A stretch of DNA of 64,000 bases. Source: Osmia lignaria lignaria. Its lineage: Eukaryota; Arthropoda; Insecta; Hymenoptera; Megachilidae. Shown in pieces: positions 15,118 to 28,538 of this stretch. The stretch is taken from contig NW_027478159.1 of the NCBI RefSeq assembly GCF_051020975.1, positions 18,368,501 through 18,432,500 of the forward strand, given 5' to 3'. Made by a program: the position numbers and the translations under genes. Positions within the stretch are counted from its first letter, which is position 1, and each line of letters begins with the position of its first letter. Below the pieces are notes generated by a model that did no database searches, was not told the DNA's origin, and worked only from the letters and a program-made list of their open reading frames with translations.

Positions 15118-15128
15118 GATAACTGCAC
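15118..15128 (+). other. Private 2-bp deletion (unit of 320 bp)
   Basis: The normal gataactctgcac reads gataactgcac, losing one CT of a CTCT-like stretch. The matching unit near 12123 is intact, so the deletion followed the duplication. Slippage is a simple explanation. Confidence 0.9.
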
Positions 15129-16284
15129 TATTGCGAGCTGCAAATGCCACTTCCAGCTTCGCTGTGCAGAAGAAGAACAACAAGAAGAAGAAATATCTCG
15201 AAATATGTCCGTTAGGCCCCTTCCCTTGAGATAAATCTGCAAATATCTCGGAAATGAAGCGAGCTATGGCAAAATGTTAAGAGACCTTTTTTGTAGAGAA
15301 TTAAGTTTCCTACTTTTTATGTTCTATGATATTTTTTGATCAGATGCGTAGTTCTCGAGATATATCAAGATATTTAAAAGTTCCGAAGCCGCACCAACAT
15401 AATAGAGATACAGAAACGCCGTGGCCCCCTTCTTTGAGATAACTCTGCACTATTGCGAGCTGCAAATGCCACTTCCAGCTTAGCTGTGCAGAAGAAGAAC
15501 AACAAGAAGAAGAAATATCTCGAAATATGTCCGTCAGGCCCCTTCCCTTGAGATAAATCTGCAAATATCTCGGAAACGAAGCGAGCTAAGGCAAAATGTT
15601 AAGAGACCTTTTTTGTAGAGAATTAAGTTTCCTACTTTTTATGTTCTACGATATTTTTTGATCAGATGCGTAGTTCTCGAGATATATCGAGATATTTAAA
15701 AGTTCCGAAGCCGCACCAACATAATAGAGATACAGAAACACCGTGGCCCCTTTCTATGAGATAACTCTGCACTATTGCGAGCTGTAAATGCCACTTCCAG
15801 CTTAGCTGTGCAGAAGAAGAACAACAAGAAGAAGAAATATCTCGAAATATGTCCGTCAGGCCCCTTCCCTTGAGATATATCTGCAAATATCTCGGAAACA
15901 AAGCGAGCTATGGCAAAATGTTAAGAGACCTTTTTTGTAGAGAATTATGTTTCCTACAATTTATGTTCTATGATATTTTTTGATCAGAAGCGTAGTTTTC
16001 GAGACATATCGAGATATTTAAAAGTTCCGAAGCCGCACCAACATAATAGAGATACAGAAACACCGTGGCCCCTTTCTTTGAGATAACTCTGCACTAGTGC
16101 GAGCCGCAAATGCCACTTCCAGCTTAGCTGTGCAGAAGAAGAACAACAAGAAGAAGAAATATCTCGAAATATGTCCGTCAGGCCCGTTCCTTTGAGCTGA
16201 ATCTGCAAACATCTCGGAAACGAAGCGAGCTATGGCAAAATGTTAAGAGACCTTTTTTGTAGAGAATTAAGTTTCCTACCTTTT

Positions 16285-16302
16285 ATGTTCTATATTTTTT
16301 GA
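16285..16302 (+). other. Private 3-bp deletion (unit of 319 bp)
   Basis: The normal gttctatgatattttttg reads gttctatattttttg, losing three bases in a TATGAT/TAT context. No other unit seen has it. Confidence 0.9.
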
Positions 16303-19300
16303 TCAGATGCGTAGTTCTCGAGATATATCAAGATATTTAAAAGTTCCGAAGCCGCACCAACATAATAGAGATACAGAAACACCGTGGCCCCTTTCTTTGA
16401 GATAACTCTGCACTATTGCGAGCTGCAATTGCCACTTCCAGCTTAGCTGTGCAGAAGAAGAACAACAAGAAGAAGAAATATCTCGAAATATGTCCGTCAG
16501 GCCCCTTCCCTTGAGATAAATCTGCAAATATCTCGGAAACGAAGCGAGCTATGGCAAAATGTTAAGAGACCTTTTTTGTAGAGAATTAAGTTTCCTACTA
16601 TTTATGTTCTATGATATTTTTTGATCAGATGCGTAGTTCTCGAGATATATCAAGATATTTAAAAGTTCCGAAGCCGCACCAACATTATAGAGATACAGAA
16701 ACACCGTGGCCCCTTTCTTTGAGATAACTCTGCACTATTGCGAGCTGCAAATGCCACTTCCAGCTTCGCTGTGCAGAAGAAGAACAACAAGAAGAAGAAA
16801 TATCTCGAAATATGTCCGTTAGGCCCCTTCCCTTGAGATAAATCTGCAAATATCTCGGAAATGAACCGAGCTATGGCAAAATGATAAGAGACCTTTTCTG
16901 TAGAGAATTAAGTTTCCTACTTTTTATGTTCTATGATATTTTTTGATCAGATGCGTAGTTCTCGAGATATATCAAGATATTTAAAAGTTCCGAAGCCGCA
17001 CCAACATAATAGAGATACAGAAACACCGTGGCCCCTTTCTTTGAGATAACTCTGCACTATTGCGAGCTGCAAATGCCACTTCCAGCTTAGCTGTGCAGAA
17101 GAAGAACAACAAGAAGAAGAAATATCTCGAAATATGTCCGTCAGGCCCCTTCCCTTGAGATAAATCTGCAAATATCTCGGAAACGAAGCGAGCTATGGCA
17201 AAATGTTAAGAGACCTTTTTTGTAGAGAATTATGTTTCCTACAATTTATGTTCTATGATATTTTTTGATCAGAAGCGTAGTTTTCGAGATATATCGAGAT
17301 ATTTAAAAGTTCCGAAGCCGCACCAACATAATAGAGATACAGAAACACCGTGGCCCCTTTCTTTGAGATAACTCTGCACTAGTGCGAGCCGCAAATGCCA
17401 CTTCCAGCTTAGCTGTGCAGAAGAAGAACAACAAGAAGAAGAAATATCTCGAAATATGTCCGTCAGGCCCCTTCCCTTGAGATAAATCTGCAAATATCTC
17501 GGAAACGAAGCGAGCTAAGGCAAAATGTTAAGAGACCTTTTTTGTAGAGAATTAAGTTTCCTACTTTTTATGTTCTATGATATTTTTTGATCAGATGCGT
17601 AGTTCTCGAGATATATCGAGATATTTAAAAGTTCCGAAGCCGCACCAACATAATAGAGATACAGAAACACCGTGGCCCCTTTCTATGAGATAACTCTGCA
17701 CTATTGCGAGCTGTAAATGCCACTTCCAGCTTAGCTGTGCTGAAGAAGAACAACAAGAAGAAGAAATATCTCGAAATATGTCCGTCACGCCCCTTCCCTT
17801 GAGATAAATCTGCAAATATCTCGTAAACGAAGCGAGCTATGGCAGAATGTTAAGAGACCTTTTTTGTAGAGAATTAAGTTTCCTACTATTTATGTTCTAT
17901 GATATTTTTTGATCAGATGCGTAGTTCTCGAGATATATCAAGATATTTAAAAGTTCCGAAGCCGCACCAACATTATAGAGATACAGAAACACCGTGGCCC
18001 CTTTCTTTGAGATAACTCTGCACTATTGCGAGCTGCAAATGCCACTTCCAGCTTCGCTGTGCAGAAGAAGAACAACAAGAAGAAGAAATATCTCGAAATA
18101 TGTCCGTTAGGCCCCTTCCCTTGAGATAAATCTGCAAATATCTCGGAAATGAACCGAGCTATGGCAAAATGATAAGAGACCTTTTCTGTAGAGAATTAAG
18201 TTTCCTACTTTTTATGTTCTATGATATTTTTTGATCAGATGCGTAGTTCTCGAGATATATCAAGATATTTAAAAGTTCCGAAGCCGCACCAACATAATAG
18301 AGATACAGAAACACCGTGGCCCCTTTCTTTGAGATAACTCTGCACTATTGCGAGCTGCAAATGCCACTTCCAGCTTAGCTGTGCAGAAGAAGAACAACAA
18401 GAAGAAGAAATATCTCGAAATATGTCCGTCAGGCCCGTTCCTTTGAGCTGAATCTGCAAATATCTCGGAAACGAAGCGAGCTATGGCAAAATGTTGAGAG
18501 ACGTTTTTTGTAGAGAATTATGTTTCCTACAATTTATGTTCTATGATATTTTTTGATCAGAAGCGTAGTTTTCGAGATATATCGAGATATTTAAAAGTTC
18601 CGAAGCCGCAACAACATAATAGAGATACAGAAACACCGTGGCCCCTTTCTTTGAGATAACTCTGCACTAGTGCGAGCCGCAAATGCCACTTCCAGCTTAG
18701 CTGTGCAGAAGAAGAACAACAAGAAGAAGAAATATCTCGAAATATGTCCGTCAGGCCCCTTCCCTTGAGATGTATCTGCAAATATCTCGGAAACGAAGCG
18801 AGCTATGGGAAAATGTTAAGAGACCTTTTTTGTAGAGAATTATGTTTCCTACAATTTATGTTCTATGATATTTTTTGATCAGAAGCGTAGTTTTCGAGAT
18901 ATATCGAGATATTTAAAAGTTCCGAAGCCGCACCAACATAATAGAGATACAGAAACACCGTGGCCCCGTTCTTTGAGATAACTCTGCACTATTGCGAGCT
19001 GCAAATGCCACTTCCAGCTTAGCTGTGCTGAAGAAGAACAACAAGAAGAAGAAATATCTCGAAATATGTCCGTCAGGCCCCTTCCCTTGAGATAAATCTG
19101 CAAATATCTCGGAAACGAAGCGAGCTATCGCAAAATGTTGAGAGACCTTTTTTGTAGAAAATTAAGTTTCCTACTATTTATGTTCTATGATATTTTTTGA
19201 TCAGATGCGTAGTTCTCGAGATATATCAAGATATTTAAAAGTTCCGAAGCCGCACCAACATTATAGAGATACAGAAACACCGTGGCCCCTTTCTTTGAGA

Positions 19301-21132
19301 TAACTCTGCACTATTGCGAGCTGCAAATGCCACTTCCAGCTTCGCTGTGCAGAAGAAGAACAACAAGAAGAAGAAATATCTCGAAATATGTCCGTTAGGC
19401 CCCTTCCCTTGAGATAAATCTGCAAATATCTCGGAAATGAAGCGAGCTATGGCAAAATAATAAGAGATCTTTTCTGTAAAGAATTAAGTTTCCTACTTTT
19501 TATGTTCTATGATATTTTTTGATCAGATGCGTAGTTCTCGAGATACATCAAGATATTTAAAAGTTCCGAAGCCGCACCAACATAATAGAGATACAGAAAC
19601 ACCGTGGCCCCTTTCTATGAGATAACTCTGCACTATTGCGAGCTGCAAATGCCACTTCCAGCTTAGCTGTGCAGAAGAAGAACAACAAGAAGAAGAAATA
19701 TCTCGAAATATGTCCGTCAGGCCCGTTCCTTTGAGCTGAATCTGCAAATATCTCGGAAACGAAGCGAGCTATGGCAAAATGTTGAGAGACGTTTTTTGTA
19801 GAGAATTATGTTTCCTACAATTTACGTTCTATGATATTTTTTGATCAGAAGCGTAGTTTTCGAGATATATCGAGATATTTAAAAGTACCGAAGCCGCACC
19901 AACATAATAGAGATACAGAAACACCGTGGCCCTGTTCCTTGAGATAACTCTGCACTATTGCGAGCTGCAAATGCCACTTCCAGCTTAGCTGTGCTGAAGA
20001 AGAACAACAAGAAGAAGAAATATCTCGAAATATGTCCGTCAGGCCCCTTCCCTTGAGATAAATCTGCAAATATCTCGGAAACGAAGCGAGCTATGGCAAA
20101 ATGTTGAGAGACCTTTTTTGTAGAAAATTAAGTTTCCTACTATTTATGTTCTATGATATTTTTTGATCAGATGCGTAGTTCTCGAGATATATCGAGATAT
20201 TTAAAAGTTCCGAAGCCGCACCAACATAATAGAGATACAGAAACACAGTGGCCCCTTTCTATGAGATAACTCTGCACTATTGCGAACTGCAAATGCCACT
20301 TCCAGCTTAGCTGTGCAGAAGAAGAACAACAAGAAGAAGAAATATCTCGAAATATGTCCGTCAGGCCCCTTCCCTTGAGATATATCTGCAAATATCTCGG
20401 AAACGAAGCGAGCTATGGCAAAATGTTAAGAGACCTTTTTTGTAGAGAATTATGTTTCCTATAATTTATGCTCTATGATATTTTTTGATCAGAAGCGTAG
20501 TTTTCGAGATATATCGAGATATTTAAAAGTTCCGAAGCCGCACCAACATAATAGAGATACAGAAACACCGTGGCCCCTTTCTTTGAGATAACTCTGCACT
20601 ATTGCGAGCTGCAAATGCCACTTGCAGCTTAGCTGTGCAGAAGAAGAACAACAAGAAGAAGAAATATGTCGAAATATGTCCGTCAGGCCCCTTCCCTTGA
20701 GATATATCTGCAAATATCTCGGAAACGAAGCGAGCTATGGCAAAATGTTAAGAGACTTTATTTGTAGAGAATTAAGTTTCCTACTTTTTATGTTCCATGA
20801 TATTTTTTGATCAGATGCGTAGTTCTCGAGATATATCGAGATATTTAAATGTTCCGAAGCCGCACCAACATAATAGAGATACAGAAACACCGTGGCCCCT
20901 TTCTATGAGATAACTCTGCACTATTGCGAGCTGTAAATGCCACTTCCAGCTTAGCTGTGCAGAAGAAGAACAACAAGAAGAAGAAATATCTCGAAATATG
21001 TCCGTCAGGCCCCTTCCCTTGAGATAAATCTGCAAATATCTCGGAAACGAAGTGAGCTATGGCAAAATGTTAAGAGACTTTATTTGTAGAGAATTAAGTT
21101 TCCTACTTTTTATGTTCTATGATATTTTTTGA
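16303..21132 (+). repeat. 15-unit higher-order repeat, copy 1 (4830 bp)
   Basis: Fifteen units whose variant order recurs 4830 bp to the right. Diagnostic marks: gctgcaattgcc (16303), gtccgtcacgcc (17591), tcgagatacatc (19523), tgcgaactgc (20167), and the pair cacttgcagc with gaaatatgtcg (20489). All recur in copy 2 at the same displacement. The tail of the 19523 unit joins gttgagagacg to caatttacgttc, which in copy 2 belong to two successive units (24031 and 24353); one unit has apparently been lost here. Confidence 0.85.
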
Positions 21133-24100
21133 TCAGATGCGTAGTTCTCGAGATATATCAAGATATTTAAAAGTTCCGAAGCCGCACCAACATAATAGAG
21201 ATACAGAAACACCGTGGCCCCTTTCTTTGAGATAACTCTGCACTATTGCGAGCTGCAATTGCCACTTCCAGCTTAGCTGTGCAGAAGAAGAACAACAAGA
21301 AGAAGAAATATCTCGAAATATGTCCGTCAGGCCCCTTCCCTTGAGATAAATCTGCAAATATCTCGGAAACGAAGCGAGCTATGGCAAAATGTTAAGAGAC
21401 CTTTTTTGTAGAGAATTAAGTTTCCTACTATTTATGTTCTATGATATTTTTTGATCAGATGCGTAGTTCTCGAGATATATCAAGATATTTAAAAGTTCCG
21501 AAGCCGCACCAACATTATAGAGATACAGAAACACCGTGGCCCCTTTCTTTGAGATAACTCTGCACTATTGCGAGCTGCAAATGCCACTTCCAGCTTCGCT
21601 GTGCAGAAGAAGAACAACAAGAAGAAGAAATATCTCGAAATATGTCCGTTAGGCCCCTTCCCTTGAGATAAATCTGCAAATATCTCGGAAATGAACCGAG
21701 CTATGGCAAAATGATAAGAGACCTTTTCTGTAGAGAATTAAGTTTCCTACTTTTTATGTTCTATGATATTTTTTGATCAGATGCGTAGTTCTCGAGATAT
21801 ATCAAGATATTTAAAAGTTCCGAAGCCGCACCAACATAATAGAGATACAGAAACACCGTGGCCCCTTTCTTTGAGATAACTCTGCACTATTGCGAGCTGC
21901 AAATGCCACTTCCAGCTTAGCTGTGCAGAAGAAGAACAACAAGAAGAAGAAATATCTCGAAATATGTCCGTCAGGCCCCTTCCCTTGAGATAAATCTGCA
22001 AATATCTCGGAAACGAAGCGAGCTATGGCAAAATGTTAAGAGACCTTTTTTGTAGAGAATTATGTTTCCTACAATTTATGTTCTATGATATTTTTTGATC
22101 AGAAGCGTAGTTTTCGAGATATATCGAGATATTTAAAAGTTCCGAAGCCGCACCAACATAATAGAGATACAGAAACACCGTGGCCCCTTTCTTTGAGATA
22201 ACTCTGCACTAGTGCGAGCCGCAAATGCCACTTCCAGCTTAGCTGTGCAGAAGAAGAACAACAAGAAGAAGAAATATCTCGAAATATGTCCGTCAGGCCC
22301 CTTCCCTTGAGATAAATCTGCAAATATCTCGGAAACGAAGCGAGCTAAGGCAAAATGTTAAGAGACCTTTTTTGTAGAGAATTAAGTTTCCTACTTTTTA
22401 TGTTCTATGATATTTTTTGATCAGATGCGTAGTTCTCGAGATATATCGAGATATTTAAAAGTTCCGAAGCCGCACCAACATAATAGAGATACAGAAACAC
22501 CGTGGCCCCTTTCTATGAGATAACTCTGCACTATTGCGAGCTGTAAATGCCACTTCCAGCTTAGCTGTGCTGAAGAAGAACAACAAGAAGAAGAAATATC
22601 TCGAAATATGTCCGTCACGCCCCTTCCCTTGAGATAAATCTGCAAATATCTCGTAAACGAAGCGAGTTATGGCAGAATGTTAAGAGACCTTTTTTGTAGA
22701 GAATTAAGTTTCCTACTATTTATGTTCTATGATATTTTTTGATCAGATGCGTAGTTCTCGAGATATATCAAGATATTTAAAAGTTCCGAAGCCGCACCAA
22801 CATTATAGAGATACAGAAACACCGTGGCCCCTTTCTTTGAGATAACTCTGCACTATTGCGAGCTGCAAATGCCACTTCCAGCTTCGCTGTGCAGAAGAAG
22901 AACAACAAGAAGAAGAAATATCTCGAAATATGTCCGTTAGGCCCCTTCCCTTGAGATAAATCTGCAAATATCTCGGAAATGAACCGAGCTATGGCAAAAT
23001 GATAAGAGACCTTTTCTGTAGAGAATTAAGTTTCCTACTTTTTATGTTCTATGATATTTTTTGATCAGATGCGTAGTTCTCGAGATATATCAAGATATTT
23101 AAAAGTTCCGAAGCCGCACCAACATAATAGAGATACAGAAACACCGTGGCCCCTTTCTTTGAGATAACTCTGCACTATTGCGAGCTGCAAATGCCACTTC
23201 CAGCTTAGCTGTGCAGAAGAAGAACAACAAGAAGAAGAAATATCTCGAAATATGTCCGTCAGGCCCCTTCCCTTGAGATGTATCTGCAAATATCTCGGAA
23301 ACGAAGCGAGCTATGGGAAAATGTTAAGAGACCTTTTTTGTAGAGAATTATGTTTCCTACAATTTATGTTCTATGATATTTTTTGATCAGAAGCGTAGTT
23401 TTCGAGATATATCGAGATATTTAAAAGTTCCGAAGCCGCACCAACATAATAGAGATACAGAAACACCGTGGCCCCGTTCTTTGAGATAACTCTGCACTAT
23501 TGCGAGCTGCAAATGCCACTTCCAGCTTAGCTGTGCTGAAGAAGAACAACAAGAAGAAGAAATATCTCGAAATATGTCCGTCAGGCCCCTTCCTTTGAGA
23601 TAAATCTGCAAATATCTCGGAAACGAAGCGAGCTATCGCAAAATGTTAAGAGACCTTTTTTGTAGAAAATTAAGTTTCCTACTATTTATGTTCTATGATA
23701 TTTTTTGATCAGATGCGTAGTTCTCGAGATATATCAAGATATTTAAAAGTTCCGAAGCCGCACCAACATTATAGAGATACAGAAACACCGTGGCCCCTTT
23801 CTTTGAGATAACTCTGCACTATTGCGAGCTGCAAATGCCACTTCCAGCTTCGCTGTGCAGAAGAAGAACAACAAGAAGAAGAAATATCTCGAAATATGTC
23901 CGTTAGGCCCCTTCCCTTGAGATAAATCTGCAAATATCTCGGAAATGAAGCGAGCTATGGCAAAATAATAAGAGACCTTTTCTGTAAAGAATTAAGTTTC
24001 CTACTTTTTATGTTCTATGATATTTTTTGATCAGATGCGTAGTTCTCGAGATACATCAAGATATTTAAAAGTTCCGAAGCCGCACCAACATAATAGAGAT

Positions 24101-25962
24101 ACAGAAACACCGTGGCCCCTTTCTATGAGATAACTCTGCACTATTGCGAGCTGCAAATGCCACTTCCAGCTTAGCTGTGCAGAAGAAGAACAACAAGAAG
24201 AAGAAATATCTCGAAATATGTCCGTCAGGCCCGTTCCTTTGAGCTGAATCTGCAAATATCTCGGAAACGAAGCGAGCTATGGCAAAATGTTGAGAGACGT
24301 TTTTTGTAGAGAATTATGTTTCCTACAATTTATGTTCTATGATATTTTTTGATCAGAAGCGTAGTTTTCGAGATATATCGAGATAATTAAAAGTTCCGAA
24401 GCCGCAACAACATAATAGAGATACAGAAACACCGTGGCCCCTTTCTTTGAGATAACTCTGCACTAGTGCGAGCCGCAAATGCCACTTCCAGCTTAGCTGT
24501 GCAGAAGAAGAACAACAAGAAGAAGAAATATCTCGAAATATGTCCGTCAGGCCCCTTCCCTTGAGATGTATCTGCAAATATCTCGGAAACGAAGCGAGCT
24601 ATGGGAAAATGTTAAGAGACCTTTTTTGTAGAGAATTATGTTTCCTACAATTTACGTTCTATGATATTTTTTGATCAGAAGCGTAGTTTTCGAGATATAT
24701 CGAGATATTTAAAAGTTCCGAAGCCGCACCAACATAATAGAGATACAGAAACACCGTGGCCCCGTTCCTTGAGATAACTCTGCACTATTGCGAGCTGCAA
24801 ATGCCACTTCCAGCTTAGCTGTGCTGAAGAAGAACAACAAGAAGAAGAAATATCTCGAAATATGTCCGTCAGGCCCCTTCCCTTGAGATAAATCTGCAAA
24901 TATCTCGGAAACGAAGCGAGCTATGGCAAAATGTTAAGAGACCTTTTTTGTAGAAAATTAAGTTTCCTACTATTTATGTTCTATGATATTTTTTGATCAG
25001 ATGCGTAGTTCTCGAGATATATCGAGATATTTAAAAGTTCCGAAGCCGCACCAACATAATAGAGATACAGAAACACCGTGGCCCCTTTCTATGAGATAAC
25101 TCTGCACTATTGCGAACTGCAAATGCCACTTCCAGCTTAGCTGTGCAGAAGAAGAACAACAAGAAGAAGAAATATCTCGAAATATGTCCGTCAGGCCCCT
25201 TCCCTTGAGATATATCTGCAAATATCTCGGAAACGAAGCGAGCTATGGCAAAATGTTAAGAGACCTTTTTTGTAGAGAATTATGTTTCCTATAATTTATG
25301 CTCTATGATATTTTTTGATCAGAAGCGTAGTTTTCGAGATATATCGAGATATTTAAAAGTTCCGAAGCCGCACCAACATAATAGAGATACAGAAACACCG
25401 TGGCCCCTTTCTTTGAGATAACTCTGCACTATTGCGAGCTGCAAATGCCACTTGCAGCTTAGCTGTGCAGAAGAAGAACAACAAGAAGAAGAAATATGTC
25501 GAAATATGTCCGTCAGGCCCCTTCCCTTGAGATATATCTGCAAATATCTCGGAAACGAAGCGAGCTATGGCAAAATGTTAAGAGACTTTATTTGTAGAGA
25601 ATTAAGTTTCCTACTTTTTATGTTCTATGATATTTTTTGATCAGATGCGTAGTTCTCGAGATATATCGAGATATTTAAATGTTCCGAAGCCGCACCAACA
25701 TAATAGAGATACAGAAACACCGTGGCCCCTTTCTATGAGATAACTCTGCACTATTGCGAGCTGTAAATGCCACTTCCAGCTTAGCTGTGCAGAAGAAGAA
25801 CAACAAGAACAAGAAATATCTCGAAATATGTCCGTCAGGCCCCTTCCCTTGAGATAAATCTGCAAATATCTCGGAAACGAAGTGAGCTATGGCAAAATGT
25901 TAAGAGACTTTATTTGTAGAGAATTAAGTTTCCTACTTTTTATGTTCTATGATATTTTTTGA
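21133..25962 (+). repeat. 15-unit higher-order repeat, copy 2 (4830 bp)
   Basis: Units match copy 1 in order, with gctgcaattgcc at 21133, gtccgtcacgcc at 22421, tcgagatacatc at 24031, tgcgaactgc at 24997 and cacttgcagc at 25319. The unit at 23065 is a hybrid: its left half equals the 18235 type and its right tail (gatgtatctgc, tgggaaaatg) equals the 18557 type, so one unit was lost here too. The 24353 unit has no counterpart at the matching place in copy 1. Equal length thus hides two different losses. Confidence 0.85.
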
Positions 25963-28538
25963 TCAGATGCGTAGTTCTCGAGATATATCGAGATATTTAA
26001 AAGTTCCGAAGCCGCACCAACATAATAGAGATACAGAAACACCGTGGCCCCTTTCTATGAGATAACTCTGCACTATTGCAAGCTATAAATGCCACTTCCA
26101 GCTTAGCTGTGCAGAAGAAGAACAACAAGAAGAAGAAATATCTCGAAATATGTCCGTCAGGCCCATTCCCTTGAGATATATCTGCAAATATCTCGGAAAC
26201 GAAGCGAGCTATGGCAAAATGTTAAGAGACCTTTTTTGTAGAGAATTAAGTTTCCTACTTTTTATGTTCTATGATATTTTTTGATCAGATGCGTAGTTCT
26301 CGATATATATCGAGATATTTAAAAGTTCCGAAGCCGCACCAACATAATAGAGATACAGAAACACCGTGGCCCCTTTCTTTGAGATAACTCTGCACTATTG
26401 CGAGCTGGAAATGCCACTTCCAGTTTAGCTGTGCAGAAGAAGAACAACAAGAAGAAGAAATATCTCGAAATATGTCCGTCAGGCCCCTTCCCTTGAGATA
26501 AATCTGCAAATATCTCGGAAACGAAGCGAGCTATGGCAAAATGTTGAGAGACCTTTTTTGTAGAGAATTACGTTTCCTACTTTTTATGTTCTATGATATT
26601 TTTTGATCAGATGCGTAGTTCTCGAGATATATCAAGATATTTAAAAGTTCCGAAGCCGCACCAACATAATAGAGATACAGAAACACCGTGGCCCCTTTCT
26701 TTGAGATAACTCTGCACTATTGCGAGCTGTAAATGCCACTTCCAGCTTAGCTGTGCAGAAGAAGAACAACACGAAGAAGAAATATCTCGAAATATGTCCG
26801 TCAGGCTCCTTCCCTTGAGATATATCTGCAAATATCTCGGAAACGAAGCGAGCTATGGCAAAATGCTAAGAGACCTTTTTTGTAGAGAATGAAGTTTCCT
26901 AGTTTTTATGTTCTATGATATTTTTTGATCAGATGCGTAGTTCTCGAGATATATCAAGATATTTTAAAGTTCCGAAGTCGCACCAACATAATAGAGATAC
27001 AGAAACACCGTGGCCCCTTTCTTTGAGATAACTCTGCACTATTGCGAGCTGCAAATGCCACTTCCAGCTGAGCTGTGCAGAAGAAGAACAACAAGAAGAA
27101 GAAATATCTCGAAATATGTCCGTTAGGCCCCTTCCCTTGAGATAAATCTGCAAATATCTCGGAAACGAAGCGAGCTATGGCAAAATGTTAAGAGACCTTT
27201 TTTGTAGAGAATTAAGTTTCCTACTTTTTATGTTCTATGATATTTTTTGATCAGATGCGTAGTTCTCGAGATATATCAAGATATTTAAAAGTTCCGAAGC
27301 CGCACCAACATAATAGAGATACAGAAACACCGTGGCCCCTTTCTTTGAGATAACTCTGCACTATTGCGAGCTGCAAATGCCACTTCCAGCTGAGCTGTGC
27401 AGAAGAAGAACAACAAGAAGAAGAAATATCTCGAAATATGTCCGTCAGGCCCCTTCCCTTGAGATAAATCTGCAAATATCTCGGAAACGAAGCGAGCTAT
27501 GGCAAAATGTTAAGAGAACTTTTTTGTAGAGAATTAAGTTTTCTACTTTTTATGTTCCATGATATTTTTTGATCAGATGCGTAGTTCTCGAGATATATCA
27601 AGATATTTAAAAGTTCCGAAGCTGCACCAACATAATAGAGATACAGAAACACCGTGGCCCCTTTCTTTGAGATAACTCTGCACTAGTGCGAGCCGCAAAT
27701 GCCACTTCCAGCTTAGCTGTGCAGAAGAAGAACAACAAGAAGAAGAAATATCTAGAAATATGTCCGTTAGGCCCCTTCCCTTGAGATAAATGTGCAAATA
27801 TCTCGGAAACGAAGCGAGCTATGGCAAAATGTTGAGAGACCTTTTTTGTAGAGAATTAAGTTTCCTACTATTTATGTTCTATGATATTTTTTGATCAGAT
27901 GCGTAGTTCTCGAGATATATCAAGATATTTAAAAGTTCCGAAGCCGCACCAACATAATAGAGATACAGAAACACCGTGGCCCCTTTCTTTGAGATAACTC
28001 TGCACTATTGCGAGCTGCAAATGCCACTTCCAGCTTCGCTGTGCAGAAAAAGAACAACAAGAAGAAGAAATATCTCGAAATATGTCCGTCAGGCCCCTTC
28101 CCTTGAGATATATCTGCAAATATCTCGGAAACGAAGCGAGCTATGGCAAAATGTTAAGAGACCTTTTTTGTAGAGAATTATGTTTCCTACAATTTATGTT
28201 CTATGATATTTTTTGATCAGAAGCGTAGTTTTCGAGATATATCGAGATATCTAAAAGTTCCGAAGTCGCACCAACATAATAGAGATACAGAAACACCGTG
28301 GCCCCTTTCTTTGAGATAACTCTGCACTAGTGCGAGGCGCAAATGCCACTTCCAGCTTAGCTGTGCAGAAGAAGAACAACAAGAAGAAGAAATATCTCGA
28401 AATATGTCCGTCAGGCCCCTTCCCTTGAGATAAATCTGCAAATATCTCGGAAACGAAGTGAGCTATGGCAAAATGTTAAGAGATCTTTTGTGTAGAGAAT
28501 TAAGTTTCCTACTTTTTATGTTCTATGATATTTTTTGA
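25963..28538 (+). repeat. Transition section between left and right variant domains
   Basis: Eight units. Left-domain marks persist (ctatgag; gagctggaaatg with ccagtttagc at 26285, as at 2464 and 2786), and right-domain marks appear for the first time (gataaatgtgc with atctagaaat at 27573; a cgctgtgcag type with a gatatatctgc tail at 27895). No clear higher-order period. Confidence 0.7.

Larger units (their letters stand above)
13733..16302 (+). repeat. Second copy of the same repeat, reduced to 8 units (2570 bp)
   Basis: Units at 13733, 14055, 14377, 14699, 15020, 15340, 15662 and 15984 match copy 1 except that the 12767 type is missing. The unit at 15340 is a hybrid: its left part (cccccttc, actattgcgagc) is like 12445 and its right tail (aaaatgttaagag, ttctacgatat) is like 12767. 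That is the product expected from unequal crossover between neighbouring units. The copy also has its own 2-bp and 3-bp deletions. Confidence 0.8.

Noticed and set aside
4752..16212. ATG-started 64-codon minus-strand frames, such as 4752-4946 and 13445-13639
   Set aside because: The ATG comes from a single T to C change (aaacatctcg) in one variant type present in a handful of units. Phenylalanine-rich runs simply reflect the GAA/CAA tract read on the other strand.
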